Assembly: GCF_000177215.2 (NCBI RefSeq) | Contig: NZ_CM001368.1 | Location: 3,042,117 to 3,106,116, forward strand | Source of the DNA: Solidesulfovibrio carbinoliphilus subsp. oakridgensis | Lineage (GTDB): Bacteria > Desulfobacterota > Desulfovibrionia > Desulfovibrionales > Desulfovibrionaceae | Direction of reading: 5' to 3' | DNA length: 64,000 nucleotides | Shown: one piece after another, positions 9,932 through 17,276 of the stretch | How positions within the stretch are numbered: position 1 is the first letter of the stretch | Layout: every line of letters begins with the position of its first letter | The notes under the pieces: model-generated | Databases searched by the model: none | Told to the model about the DNA's origin: nothing | Seen by the model: only the letters and a program-made list of their open reading frames with translations | Program-made: the position numbers and the translations under genes

Positions 9932-9979
9932 GGCCTTGGCACAAGGCGATAACCGAAACCCAAAGCAAAAAGGGTCTGG

Positions 9980-10006
9980 TTACCGGATTCCTGCAATCTC
10001 CAACAT
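9980..10006 (-). CDS. possible 8-codon leader peptide upstream of yjhX
   Basis: Minus-strand ATG with GAGAGG five bases upstream, coding MLEIAGIR then TAA. It precedes the leader hairpin by about 50 bases. The arrangement of short frame then hairpin then gene resembles translational attenuation, but the frame is so short that it could be chance. Confidence 0.25.
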   Translation of the reverse strand: MLEIAGIR

Positions 10007-10046
10007 GCAACCTCTCAGAAAAGGCGAGACATAAAAAAGCGAAAAA

Positions 10047-10075
10047 CAACTAGCGAAAGCCAGTTGTCCTGTCAA
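10047..10075 (-). promoter_or_regulatory. putative yjhX promoter with internal inverted repeat
   Basis: Minus strand TTGACA, 17-base spacer, TAGTTG. The spacer and -10 hold the imperfect palindrome AACTGGCTTTCGCTAGTT, a possible operator. It gives a leader of about 170 bases. Together with the next terminator it accounts for most of the 493-base gap between yjhX and aldA. Confidence 0.4.
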
Positions 10076-10233
10076 GTTCCCTCGTCGGCACGTTCGAGCA
10101 GCCCGCGCGTTTCCGCCGTGCCTCCGCCTTGCAGAGGAAGCACGGGGAGGCGACTCCACCGTCCACCAGAATCCCCCGGGGGGCCGGGGAAGGTCAACCG
10201 GCGGATTCCGGGGCAGGGCCCAGGGTTTTCCCC

Positions 10234-10265
10234 AAAGGGACAGGCCCGCCGCTGTCCCTTTTTTT
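10234..10265 (+). terminator. intrinsic terminator upstream of aldA
   Basis: Stem AAAGGGACAG / CTGTCCCTTT, 8-base loop, then a run of seven T. It lies 98 bases before aldA in the same orientation with no open frame upstream that I believe (10076-10233 is GC-rich and shows a CCGTGC/GCACGG hairpin). It could end a small RNA or be a leader attenuator of aldA. Confidence 0.65.
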
Positions 10266-10362
10266 GTTGACCCGATTGCTCCGCCGCATCCCCGGTGCTA
10301 TGCCGGTGACAATGCCTTCCCCTGTCCCCGGGGGAGGCCGTGCCGACGCCAAGGAGGTTGCC

Positions 10363-11808
10363 ATGCGGCGTTACCAGATGTTCATCGACGGCGCGTTCCT
10401 GGAGCACGCCGGCCCCATGGGCCAGGTCGTGAGTCCGGCCACCGAAGAGGTGGTGTCCGAATACCCGGTCGGCAACGCCGACGACGTGGACATGGCCGTT
10501 GGGGCCGCGGCCAGGGCCCAACCCAAATGGGCCGCCCGGACGTCCATCGACCGGGCCGGGCACCTCGTGCGGATCGCCGCCGCCGTCCGGGAGAAGGCCG
10601 ACGCCCTGGCCCGCACCATCAGCGAGGAGCAGGGCAAGGTCTTGGCCCTGGCCCGCACGGAGGTGCTCTTTACGGCCGACTACATCGACTACATGGCCGG
10701 CTTCGCCCGGCGTTACGAGGGCGAGATCCTCGAAAGCGACCGGGTGGGCGAGAACATCTTTCTGTTCAAAAAGCCCATCGGCGTGGTGGCCGGCATCCTG
10801 CCCTGGAATTTTCCGTTCTTCCTCATCGCCCGCAAGGCCGCCCCGGCCCTCGTCACCGGCAACACCGTCGTGGTGAAGCCAAGCAGCCTGACCCCGAACA
10901 ACGCCTTCGAATTCGCCAGGATCGTCGAGGAATGCAAACTGCCGCCCGGCGTCTTCAACCTGGTCACCGGGTCCGGGAGCGAGGTGGGCGGGAGCCTGGC
11001 CGGCCACCCGAAGGTCGGCATGGTGACCTTCACCGGCAGCGTCCCGGGCGGCGTGGCCATCATGCAGGCGGCGGCGGAAAACGTCACCAAGGTGTCGCTG
11101 GAACTCGGGGGCAAGGCCCCGGCCATCGTCATGGCCGATGCGGACCTCGACCTTGCGGTCCGGGCCATCCACGCCTCGCGGGTCCTGAACACCGGGCAGG
11201 TCTGCAACTGCGCCGAGCGGGTCTACGTCGAGGAGCCCGTGGCCGAGCTTTTCACGGCCAAGATGGTGGCCGCCATGGCGGCCACCCGTTTTGGCGATCC
11301 GCTGGCGGAATCCGGTCTCGACATGGGGCCCTTGGTCAGCCAGGACCAGCTCGAGAGCGTGGAAGCGGCCGTGGCCCGGGCCATCGGCGACGGCGCCATC
11401 CTGCGCACCGGCGGCAAACGGGCCGAGGGCAGGCGCGGCTACCACTTCGAGCCGACGGTCCTTGCCCAGTGCCGGCAGGAGTGGGACATCATGCGGCAGG
11501 AGATCTTCGGCCCGGTCCTGCCCATCGCCACGTTCACGGACCTGGACGAGGCCATCGCCCTGGCCAACGACAGCGACTACGGCTTGACCTCGTCGCTCTA
11601 CACCACCCGCCTGGACGTGGCCCTGCGGGCGGCCAACGAGCTCAAGTTCGGGGAAACCTACGTCAACCGGGAGAACTTCGAAGCCATGCAGGGCTTCCAC
11701 GCCGGCTGGCGCAAATCCGGCATCGGCGGCGCGGACGGCAAACACGGCCTGGAGGAGTTCTTGCAGACCCGCGTGGTCTACATGCAGTACAACCCGGCCG
11801 GGAAGTAG
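10363..11808 (+). CDS. aldA: aldehyde dehydrogenase, lactaldehyde dehydrogenase (AldA) type
   Basis: A 481-residue NAD-dependent aldehyde dehydrogenase. The sequence follows E. coli AldA closely: FTADYIDYMAGFARRYEGEI, ILPWNFPFFLIARKAAPAL, the catalytic glutamate in LELGGKAPAIVM (Glu247), the catalytic cysteine in NTGQVCNCAERVYV (Cys281) and the C-terminal FGETYVNRENFEAMQGF and WRKSGIGGADGKHGL. Lactaldehyde or glycolaldehyde oxidation to lactate or glycolate is the family role; the substrate here is inferred. The start is fixed by AAGGAGG five bases upstream; the frame is open much further upstream but without signals. Confidence 0.9.
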   Translation: MRRYQMFIDGAFLEHAGPMGQVVSPATEEVVSEYPVGNADDVDMAVGAAARAQPKWAARTSIDRAGHLVRIAAAVREKADALARTISEEQGKVLALARTEVLFTADYIDYMAGFARRYEGEILESDRVGENIFLFKKPIGVVAGILPWNFPFFLIARKAAPALVTGNTVVVKPSSLTPNNAFEFARIVEECKLPPGVFNLVTGSGSEVGGSLAGHPKVGMVTFTGSVPGGVAIMQAAAENVTKVSLELGGKAPAIVMADADLDLAVRAIHASRVLNTGQVCNCAERVYVEEPVAELFTAKMVAAMAATRFGDPLAESGLDMGPLVSQDQLESVEAAVARAIGDGAILRTGGKRAEGRRGYHFEPTVLAQCRQEWDIMRQEIFGPVLPIATFTDLDEAIALANDSDYGLTSSLYTTRLDVALRAANELKFGETYVNRENFEAMQGFHAGWRKSGIGGADGKHGLEEFLQTRVVYMQYNPAGK

Positions 11809-11872
11809 GGGGGCAGGGGAAGGGGACGCGGAGGGCGAAACCGGGATTCCGCCCCGGACCCCGCCGGAGGCT

Positions 11873-12586
11873 TTAGTATCCTGCGCCCCCCGGGCCGGCA
11901 GGCGCAGGCGGACGCGGGTTGGGACCGGCGGGCGGGGGCGGGATGAAGCCGTAGTTCCATTTGGTCATGGGCCCGCCCATGTCCATGGCCAGGGTGGCGG
12001 TGATGGCGGCGAGGGGATCTGACGGCATCCGGTTTTTGCGGGTAAAGATGATGTAGTCCTCGGTCAGGCCGGTTTCCATGGTGCCGGTGTGGGCCATGGA
12101 CCACAGGCGTTCGCCGTTTCGGACGTCGATGACGTCGAAGGTGCAGGAAACGCCGGAGTCGCCGCGCGTGCCGCCGGACATGACGTAGGTGAACTTGCCG
12201 ACAATGACCGTGTCGAGGCCCATTTTGCGGGCCAGGGCCACGGCCTGGGGCGTGGAGGCGTTTCGCAGGCCCGGTTCGAAGAGGAGCTTGGGGAAGACGC
12301 GGTCGCGGGTCCAGGTCTGCCAGACGATGCGGGTGAGCTGTTCGCCGAGTTCCTGGGAGCCGGCCATGTCCTGGGTGACCTGGAAGGGGACGACGAGCCC
12401 GGACACGGGGGTGGGCGGGGAGCGCATGGGCTCCACGTAGACCTCGGGATTGCCGCGCCGGGTGTAGTTGTCGACGGACAGGACGTGCTTGTCGGTGAGT
12501 TTGGGTTCCACGGCACAGCCGCCAAGGAGGAGCAGGCCGAGGACCAGGCAGGACAGGGCACGGGGGAGGCGCGGGTGGCGGCGCAT
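11873..12586 (-). CDS. putative outer-membrane lipoprotein
   Basis: A 237-residue lipoprotein with a signal stretch (about 10-22) and lipobox LLGGC (Cys24). The middle (about 45-190) has an alpha/beta look: VVPFQVTQDMAGSQELGEQL, LARKMGLDTVIVGKFTYV and VSCTFDVIDVRNGERLWS. This recalls the CsgG/LpoB-like fold in which a lipoprotein keeps a periplasmic nucleotide-binding-like domain, but that is a guess from pattern. The tail is Pro/Gly-rich. GGAGGT precedes the start. It follows two minus-strand genes of the same block and may be cotranscribed with the 111-residue gene 22 bases upstream. Confidence 0.6.
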   Translation of the reverse strand: MRRHPRLPRALSCLVLGLLLLGGCAVEPKLTDKHVLSVDNYTRRGNPEVYVEPMRSPPTPVSGLVVPFQVTQDMAGSQELGEQLTRIVWQTWTRDRVFPKLLFEPGLRNASTPQAVALARKMGLDTVIVGKFTYVMSGGTRGDSGVSCTFDVIDVRNGERLWSMAHTGTMETGLTEDYIIFTRKNRMPSDPLAAITATLAMDMGGPMTKWNYGFIPPPPAGPNPRPPAPAGPGGAGY

Positions 12587-12608
12587 GGGGACCTCCGGAC
12601 GGGGCTGG

Positions 12609-12944
12609 TTATTGGCGGGTGGTGGTGACCACGGGCGCGTCGGAAAGGGTCTTTAAGAGCTGCTCGCGCGAGGAGAGCAGGCTTTCGCGCAGTTCCTGGC
12701 GTTTTTTCGATGGGAGCATCCGGAATTCCGGCCGGGTGGTCATGCGTTCCAGTTCCAGCATTTCCTTGCGGATGCGCCGGGCCTTGAGGAGAAAGGCCTG
12801 TTCCTCGGGCCGGGCCTTGGAGGCCAGGTCGGCGAGTTCCGCCAGCTCGGCGGCCATGTTCCGGAAGGTCTCGGGATGGATTTCCTTGGCCAGACGCCGC
12901 TGTTCGGCCAGGCATTGCATCTTTGTCCGCAACCATGCCAACAT
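12609..12944 (-). CDS. small helical hypothetical protein
   Basis: A 111-residue protein I do not recognise. It is rich in Glu, Leu, Arg and Lys, predicted by eye to be nearly all helix with coiled-coil character (about 15-95), has one cysteine in TKMQCLAEQ and no membrane segment or signal. GGAG lies seven bases before the ATG. It sits 22 bases upstream of the lipoprotein gene and 139 bases downstream of the zinc-ribbon/Yip1 gene. Confidence 0.6.
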   Translation of the reverse strand: MLAWLRTKMQCLAEQRRLAKEIHPETFRNMAAELAELADLASKARPEEQAFLLKARRIRKEMLELERMTTRPEFRMLPSKKRQELRESLLSSREQLLKTLSDAPVVTTTRQ

Positions 12945-13083
12945 GGTTCACTCCATCACCGCCGCTGCCGGCGCGTTCGCGCGACCTTGTTCGGACGGCC
13001 CTGCCCGCCAGGGCCGCTCCCCACCATGATCTTTCTTGCGCTTCCGGCGGCCGGCGTCAAGAGGGTTACGGGCGGGACCGGAC

Positions 13084-14805
13084 TCAGTGCCCCGGCGCGA
13101 AGTTTTGCAGCATGGCCAGGAGGAGGAACAAATACAGCGACCATTTGATGAAAATGGCGGCCAGGGTCTGGGTATAGGCCGCCTCGTGGACTTTTTTGAG
13201 GCCGATGGCCTGCAGCGTCATGTACCAGACCAGGATGACCGGCGAGAGGATCTGCCCGGCCACGGGCACGGCGGACAGGACCGTGGGGGCGGCGCTGTAG
13301 CACATGACCCGGAAGGTCTCGTTGAAGCCTTTCTTGGCGCTGCGGAAAAGGAGCAGCAAGAGATGGGTGAGCCAGGCGTCGAGGTAGATGCCAAGGGAGA
13401 TGGCCAGCGGCACCAGGAGCAGGGCGACCAGGAAGCCGAGCCCCGGGGTGTGGGCCATGAGGCCGAGGCCCTCGGACTGGGCCGGGCCGCCGAGCCGGAC
13501 CCGCAGCCCGAACAGCGACCACAGGAAATCGATGACGAGCAGGAATTCGCTGATGAGCAGGTTGAAGACCAGCGCTTTGGCCTTGGGCCGGCCTTCGGGC
13601 ATGGCCCCGAAAAAGTCCATGGGGGTAAAAAGGATCTTTTTGAGCGTCAGGAAAAGGCCGGGGAAAAATCCGTAGGCGTCCAGGCGTTCCCACGGGATGG
13701 GGTCGGTGACGACTTCCCGGGGCGTCTCGTCGCCGCCCGGGCCGTCCTCCGGGGAAAAGCGCTTGGATTCCGGGGCCGGCTTGCGCCGGGGTTCGTCGTT
13801 CATGGCCTGGAGCCTGGCCCAGATGTCGCGCACGCCGTCGCTGCGGCGCGGCGCGGGATCGGGGGTGTCGGCTGCCCTGGGTGCCTGCGGCCGATCCGGG
13901 ATATCCGGGGCGACGGGAGCCTCGGGGACGTCGTCTCGGGACGGAGCCTCCCGGACTTGCGGCTCGTCGTCCCGGTACGCGGCCCGGGGCTGGGGCGCGC
14001 GGTCCGCCGGGCGCGGCGGGGCGGCCGGCTCTGCGTCGTCGGCACGGCTTTCGGCCGGGGCCGGGCGGCGGCCGGCGACCGGCTCGTCGCCGGGAACCGG
14101 AGCGACGGCCGGCGGTATGTCCGTGTCCCGCCGCAGCGCCTGGCCGGACGGATCCGGTTCGTCGGCTTCGGGAACGGGCACATTGTCGCGGAAATGGCGG
14201 TATCCGGCCTCGCGCCAATCATCGGCCGGGACTTCGGGCGTGTCGTCGCGGGGCGGCGCGGCCGGGGCCGGGCGGCGGGCGGCCGGAACCGGCGCGTTCC
14301 GGCGGGATCCGGGCCGGGGAGGCTCCGCGGGCGGGGCGTCGGACAATGGGCCGGCCTCGTCGTACGGGGCACGGGGGGCGCGGGCCGGGGCCTCCTCGAA
14401 ACGGTCGGTATCGTCGTAGGGCGGCCGGGAGGTGTGGGCCGGGGCCGCTTCAGTTTCGTCGGCCGGGGCCGGCGTCCTCTGGCGGCGGGCCGGCACGGGC
14501 TCGTCCGCAGGCGGCAGGTCCCGGGTTTCGGCCGGGTCCCAGTGGGCGGCGACGGGCGGCTTCTGGTCGCGCCGCACCGGATTCTTGCCGGACCGGCGCC
14601 AGGACGACTCGCCGTCGTCCTGCGGCTGGGCCGGGGCGGCTTGCTGGGCCGGATCGCGGGGCGCGGGACGCGACACCGGATCCCTGTCAGGGCGGAATTT
14701 GAACCGATGGCGGCACTTGGGACAGGTGGCCATGGTCGAGGTCACCGGAACCTTGTTGTCGGGCAATTCCCGAAAAAAGCCGCATTGGGGGCAATTGATG
14801 CGCAT
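13084..14805 (-). CDS. zinc-ribbon and Yip1-like membrane protein with long disordered linker
   Basis: A 573-residue protein in three parts. Residues 1-40 are a MJ0042-type zinc ribbon: CPQC (Cys5, Cys8) and CPKC (Cys28, Cys31). About 40-365 is a low-complexity linker rich in Pro, Ala, Arg and Asp. From about 390 to the end comes a Yip1-like membrane domain with several helices, for instance ALVFNLLISEFLLVIDFLW and LGFLVALLLVPLAISLGIYL, ending AMLQNFAPGH. The start is ATG 14805 (ATG 14808 and TTG 14820 are alternatives) with AAAGG upstream. No function is known; a ribbon that could bind nucleic acid or protein tethered to a membrane domain is the visible design. Confidence 0.7.
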   Translation of the reverse strand: MRINCPQCGFFRELPDNKVPVTSTMATCPKCRHRFKFRPDRDPVSRPAPRDPAQQAAPAQPQDDGESSWRRSGKNPVRRDQKPPVAAHWDPAETRDLPPADEPVPARRQRTPAPADETEAAPAHTSRPPYDDTDRFEEAPARAPRAPYDEAGPLSDAPPAEPPRPGSRRNAPVPAARRPAPAAPPRDDTPEVPADDWREAGYRHFRDNVPVPEADEPDPSGQALRRDTDIPPAVAPVPGDEPVAGRRPAPAESRADDAEPAAPPRPADRAPQPRAAYRDDEPQVREAPSRDDVPEAPVAPDIPDRPQAPRAADTPDPAPRRSDGVRDIWARLQAMNDEPRRKPAPESKRFSPEDGPGGDETPREVVTDPIPWERLDAYGFFPGLFLTLKKILFTPMDFFGAMPEGRPKAKALVFNLLISEFLLVIDFLWSLFGLRVRLGGPAQSEGLGLMAHTPGLGFLVALLLVPLAISLGIYLDAWLTHLLLLLFRSAKKGFNETFRVMCYSAAPTVLSAVPVAGQILSPVILVWYMTLQAIGLKKVHEAAYTQTLAAIFIKWSLYLFLLLAMLQNFAPGH

Positions 14806-14946
14806 CATGTACCTTTGCAAAAGGTTCGGCCCCGTCTCCCGGGCGCGGACCTGCAGGATCGAGTGTAGCCGCTCCCTGGCGGCAAGGCAACCGCGACAGG
14901 GCGGGCCCCGGCTCCGGGCCTGGGGCCGGGACCGCCCGCGGCTTCG

Positions 14947-16161
14947 TTACCATAGGGCGGGCAGGAGCATAACCCTTGCGTCCGGGCCTTTCCCGGCCGG
15001 GGGCGTGAAAAAGGACAGGGGCAGGGTGGGGTAGTCGCGGGAAAGGCGGTGCAGGGGCGCGCCGCCGGCCGCGTCGTAACGGGCGAGCTTGGCCTGGACG
15101 GCGGCGTCGTCGGCAAGCAGGCGGTTGTGATGGAAAATGGGGGTGCCAAGGGCCAGGGCGGCCCGGCCGGCCAGGCCTTCCAGGCGCTCGTGGACCGGGC
15201 GGACGTAGCGGGCCCGGGCCGGCGGGGCGGTGGAGAACAGGCGCAGCTGCAGGTCCGGCCACAGCCCATGTCCGGCCTTGGCGTGGCCGGCGTCGGGATA
15301 GAGCGTGATCCGTGGGAAATAGGCCGCCCCGACCCCGGGGGTGGCGGCGAGCCGGGCCGCCAGAGCGCTCAATCCCGGGCCCGGACGTTCGTCCGGGTCG
15401 AGCGTCAGGACCCAGCCCGGCGGGCAGGCCCCAAGCAGGGCGTTGCGCTGGGCCGCGAAATCCCGGCCCAGGGGCCGGGCCAGATGGCGCACGGGAATGC
15501 CGAGGCTTGCGGCCCCGTCGGCGGCCGCCGGCACGTCCGGGCCGTCCCAGAGGACGACGGCCCGGCTGGCCAGGCCCCGGCAGGCCTCGAAAAAGCCCGG
15601 CAGGTCCGGTTCGTCCGGCCGGGCCAGGACGGCCAGGGTCAGGCCCGGTCCGGCCCCCGGGCCGGGGGCCCCGGCCGGCGGGGCAAGGGGGGAGGTCTCG
15701 GCCAGCAGCCGGCGCAGCCGGGCCAGCCGCTCCCGTGCCTCCGGGGACGCGTCCTCGGGATTGACGGTGACCAGGGCGGCCCGGGGGGACGGGGCGTAAA
15801 GGGCGAGCAGGCAGAAAAGGGCCTGGGGCGAACTGTCGGCCAAAAGCTGGTGCGGCCCCTCGGGCGTGATCCAGCCGAGGCTTCCCGCTTCCCACAGGTG
15901 GCGGGCCGTGGCCGGGGCCAGGGAAAGGACGGTCAGGGCCGTGGCCGGGGGCAGGGCTGCGGCCAGGGCCCCGGCCAGGCGGCCGGTGCCCTGGCCAAGG
16001 AGAAAAACGGCCGGCCGGCCGGCCGCGGCCCGAAGGATGCGCCGCACCCGGGCGTCGGTCCGGTCCGGGCCCAGAGCGTCGGAGGTCAGCCCGGCCGGAG
16101 CCGGATCGCCCAGCCGCCAGGACAGGATTTCGCGCGTGTAGGTGAAAAAGGGGTGGGTCAT
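14947..16161 (-). CDS. glycosyltransferase-like protein near the flagellar genes
   Basis: A 404-residue protein. The C-terminal half (about 170-380) looks like a GT2-type glycosyltransferase of the WaaE/WcaA kind: LARPLGRDFAAQRNALL, then WVLTLDPDERPGPGL (the DxD-like motif), WPDLQLRLF and VRPVHERLEG. The N-terminal half is an Ala-rich nucleotide-binding-like region I cannot name. Because it lies directly beside fliS, fliD and flagellin on the same strand, glycosylation of flagellin is a plausible role, but this rests on position only. Confidence 0.6.
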   Translation of the reverse strand: MTHPFFTYTREILSWRLGDPAPAGLTSDALGPDRTDARVRRILRAAAGRPAVFLLGQGTGRLAGALAAALPPATALTVLSLAPATARHLWEAGSLGWITPEGPHQLLADSSPQALFCLLALYAPSPRAALVTVNPEDASPEARERLARLRRLLAETSPLAPPAGAPGPGAGPGLTLAVLARPDEPDLPGFFEACRGLASRAVVLWDGPDVPAAADGAASLGIPVRHLARPLGRDFAAQRNALLGACPPGWVLTLDPDERPGPGLSALAARLAATPGVGAAYFPRITLYPDAGHAKAGHGLWPDLQLRLFSTAPPARARYVRPVHERLEGLAGRAALALGTPIFHHNRLLADDAAVQAKLARYDAAGGAPLHRLSRDYPTLPLSFFTPPAGKGPDARVMLLPALW

Positions 16162-16312
16162 GGATCGCCCGGGCCTCGAGGCCGATCTACCGTGGGATCT
16201 CCATGAAAGTCCAGCTCATGGGGCTGGCGGCGCCTCCGGCCCGGACGGACGGAGCGGGAATGGCCGGGCCGCGGGCCGGCGGCCTGGCTTTGGCCCGGCG
16301 GCCCACGGCGTC

Positions 16313-17002
16313 TTACCCCTGGGGGCGGCTGGCGGCGTAGGCGGCCATGACCCGGCGCAGGGGCGCGGCCGACGGCTCCTTGGCCGGGCCGGCCAGGGAC
16401 GGGGCCGGGATTTCCCGAGGCTCGCGGCCGGGACCGGCCGGCGCGTGGGACGCCTGGGGCGCCCGGGGAGCGGCCGGCGCGACGCTCGTGGCCGTGGCCA
16501 CGGCCGGCTTGGCCGGCGCGGGGGCCTGTCCGGCCTGGACGGGCTGGTAGGCCGAACGGCCGGCCGTGGCCGGAACGGCGGCGATGGGCAGGCGGCCGGC
16601 GGACTGGGTGGCGCTGGTCGGCACGGTCTTGGTGGCCACCTTGCCGTTGGCTTCGTTGAAGGCGTCGCGAAGGCCGGTCAGGATGTGCACGACCTCGTCG
16701 ATCTTGGCCGTGTCCATTTTGAGGTTGGCGGTCAACAGGCGCGAGCTGCAGAAAAAGTAGAGTTTTTGCAGGCGGTCGGCCAGTTCGCCCCCTTTGCTGC
16801 TATTGAGGGTGCCCTGGAGTTCGGTGAGGATGTCCAGGGCCTTGGAGATCAGGATGCCCTTTTGGGCGTAGTTTTTCTCGGCCATCTTTTCCTTGGCCTG
16901 GCCGAGGAACTTGAGGGCCGCGTCAAAGAGCATGATGAGCAGGTCGCCCTGGGTGGTGGTGCTGACCTGGGTCTGGAAATAGGATCTGGCGGCGCTCTGC
17001 AT
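16313..17002 (-). CDS. fliS: flagellar export chaperone FliS with long C-terminal extension
   Basis: FliS binds flagellin in the cytoplasm and keeps it unfolded until export. Residues 1-125 are a normal FliS: SYFQTQVSTTTQGDLLIMLFDAALKFLGQA, the central helices, and KIDEVVHILTGLRDAFNEA. FliS is usually about 125-140 residues; here a further ~100-residue Ala/Pro-rich tail follows (to 229) with many basic residues at the end. GGGGAGA precedes the ATG. It lies downstream of fliD after a 274-base gap that shows no gene. Confidence 0.9.
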   Translation of the reverse strand: MQSAARSYFQTQVSTTTQGDLLIMLFDAALKFLGQAKEKMAEKNYAQKGILISKALDILTELQGTLNSSKGGELADRLQKLYFFCSSRLLTANLKMDTAKIDEVVHILTGLRDAFNEANGKVATKTVPTSATQSAGRLPIAAVPATAGRSAYQPVQAGQAPAPAKPAVATATSVAPAAPRAPQASHAPAGPGREPREIPAPSLAGPAKEPSAAPLRRVMAAYAASRPQG

Positions 17003-17276
17003 AGGCTCTCCCCTTGTTTCTCCCTCTTATCGGACGCTCGGCGTTCTTCTCTAGAGCGCCTCGGCCGGCGCGACCGGCCATGGGAGGGCCGGCCCGGGCC
17101 CGGCGCTGGTGCGGCCGAAATTTTACCTTGGCATCCCAGGCCTTTGCCGGAAAAGACGCGGGCGCGGGAGCCGGAAATTTTTTTTGCGGGCCGCGCGGCC
17201 GGCCTCGGAACCTCCGGCAGGGGTGGACGACGCGGCGCCTGGGGCGGTTTCCTGCCGAGTCGGCCGTGGGCGGCGA

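Noticed and set aside
9870-10049. In-frame 60-codon N-terminal extension of YjhX
   Set aside because: The family begins exactly at MNIS; the extension contains the leader hairpin, has no ribosome site and shows no homology I recognise.
10129-10362. N-terminal extension of the aldehyde dehydrogenase
   Set aside because: It contains a perfect intrinsic terminator, and the strong AAGGAGG fixes the start at 10363.
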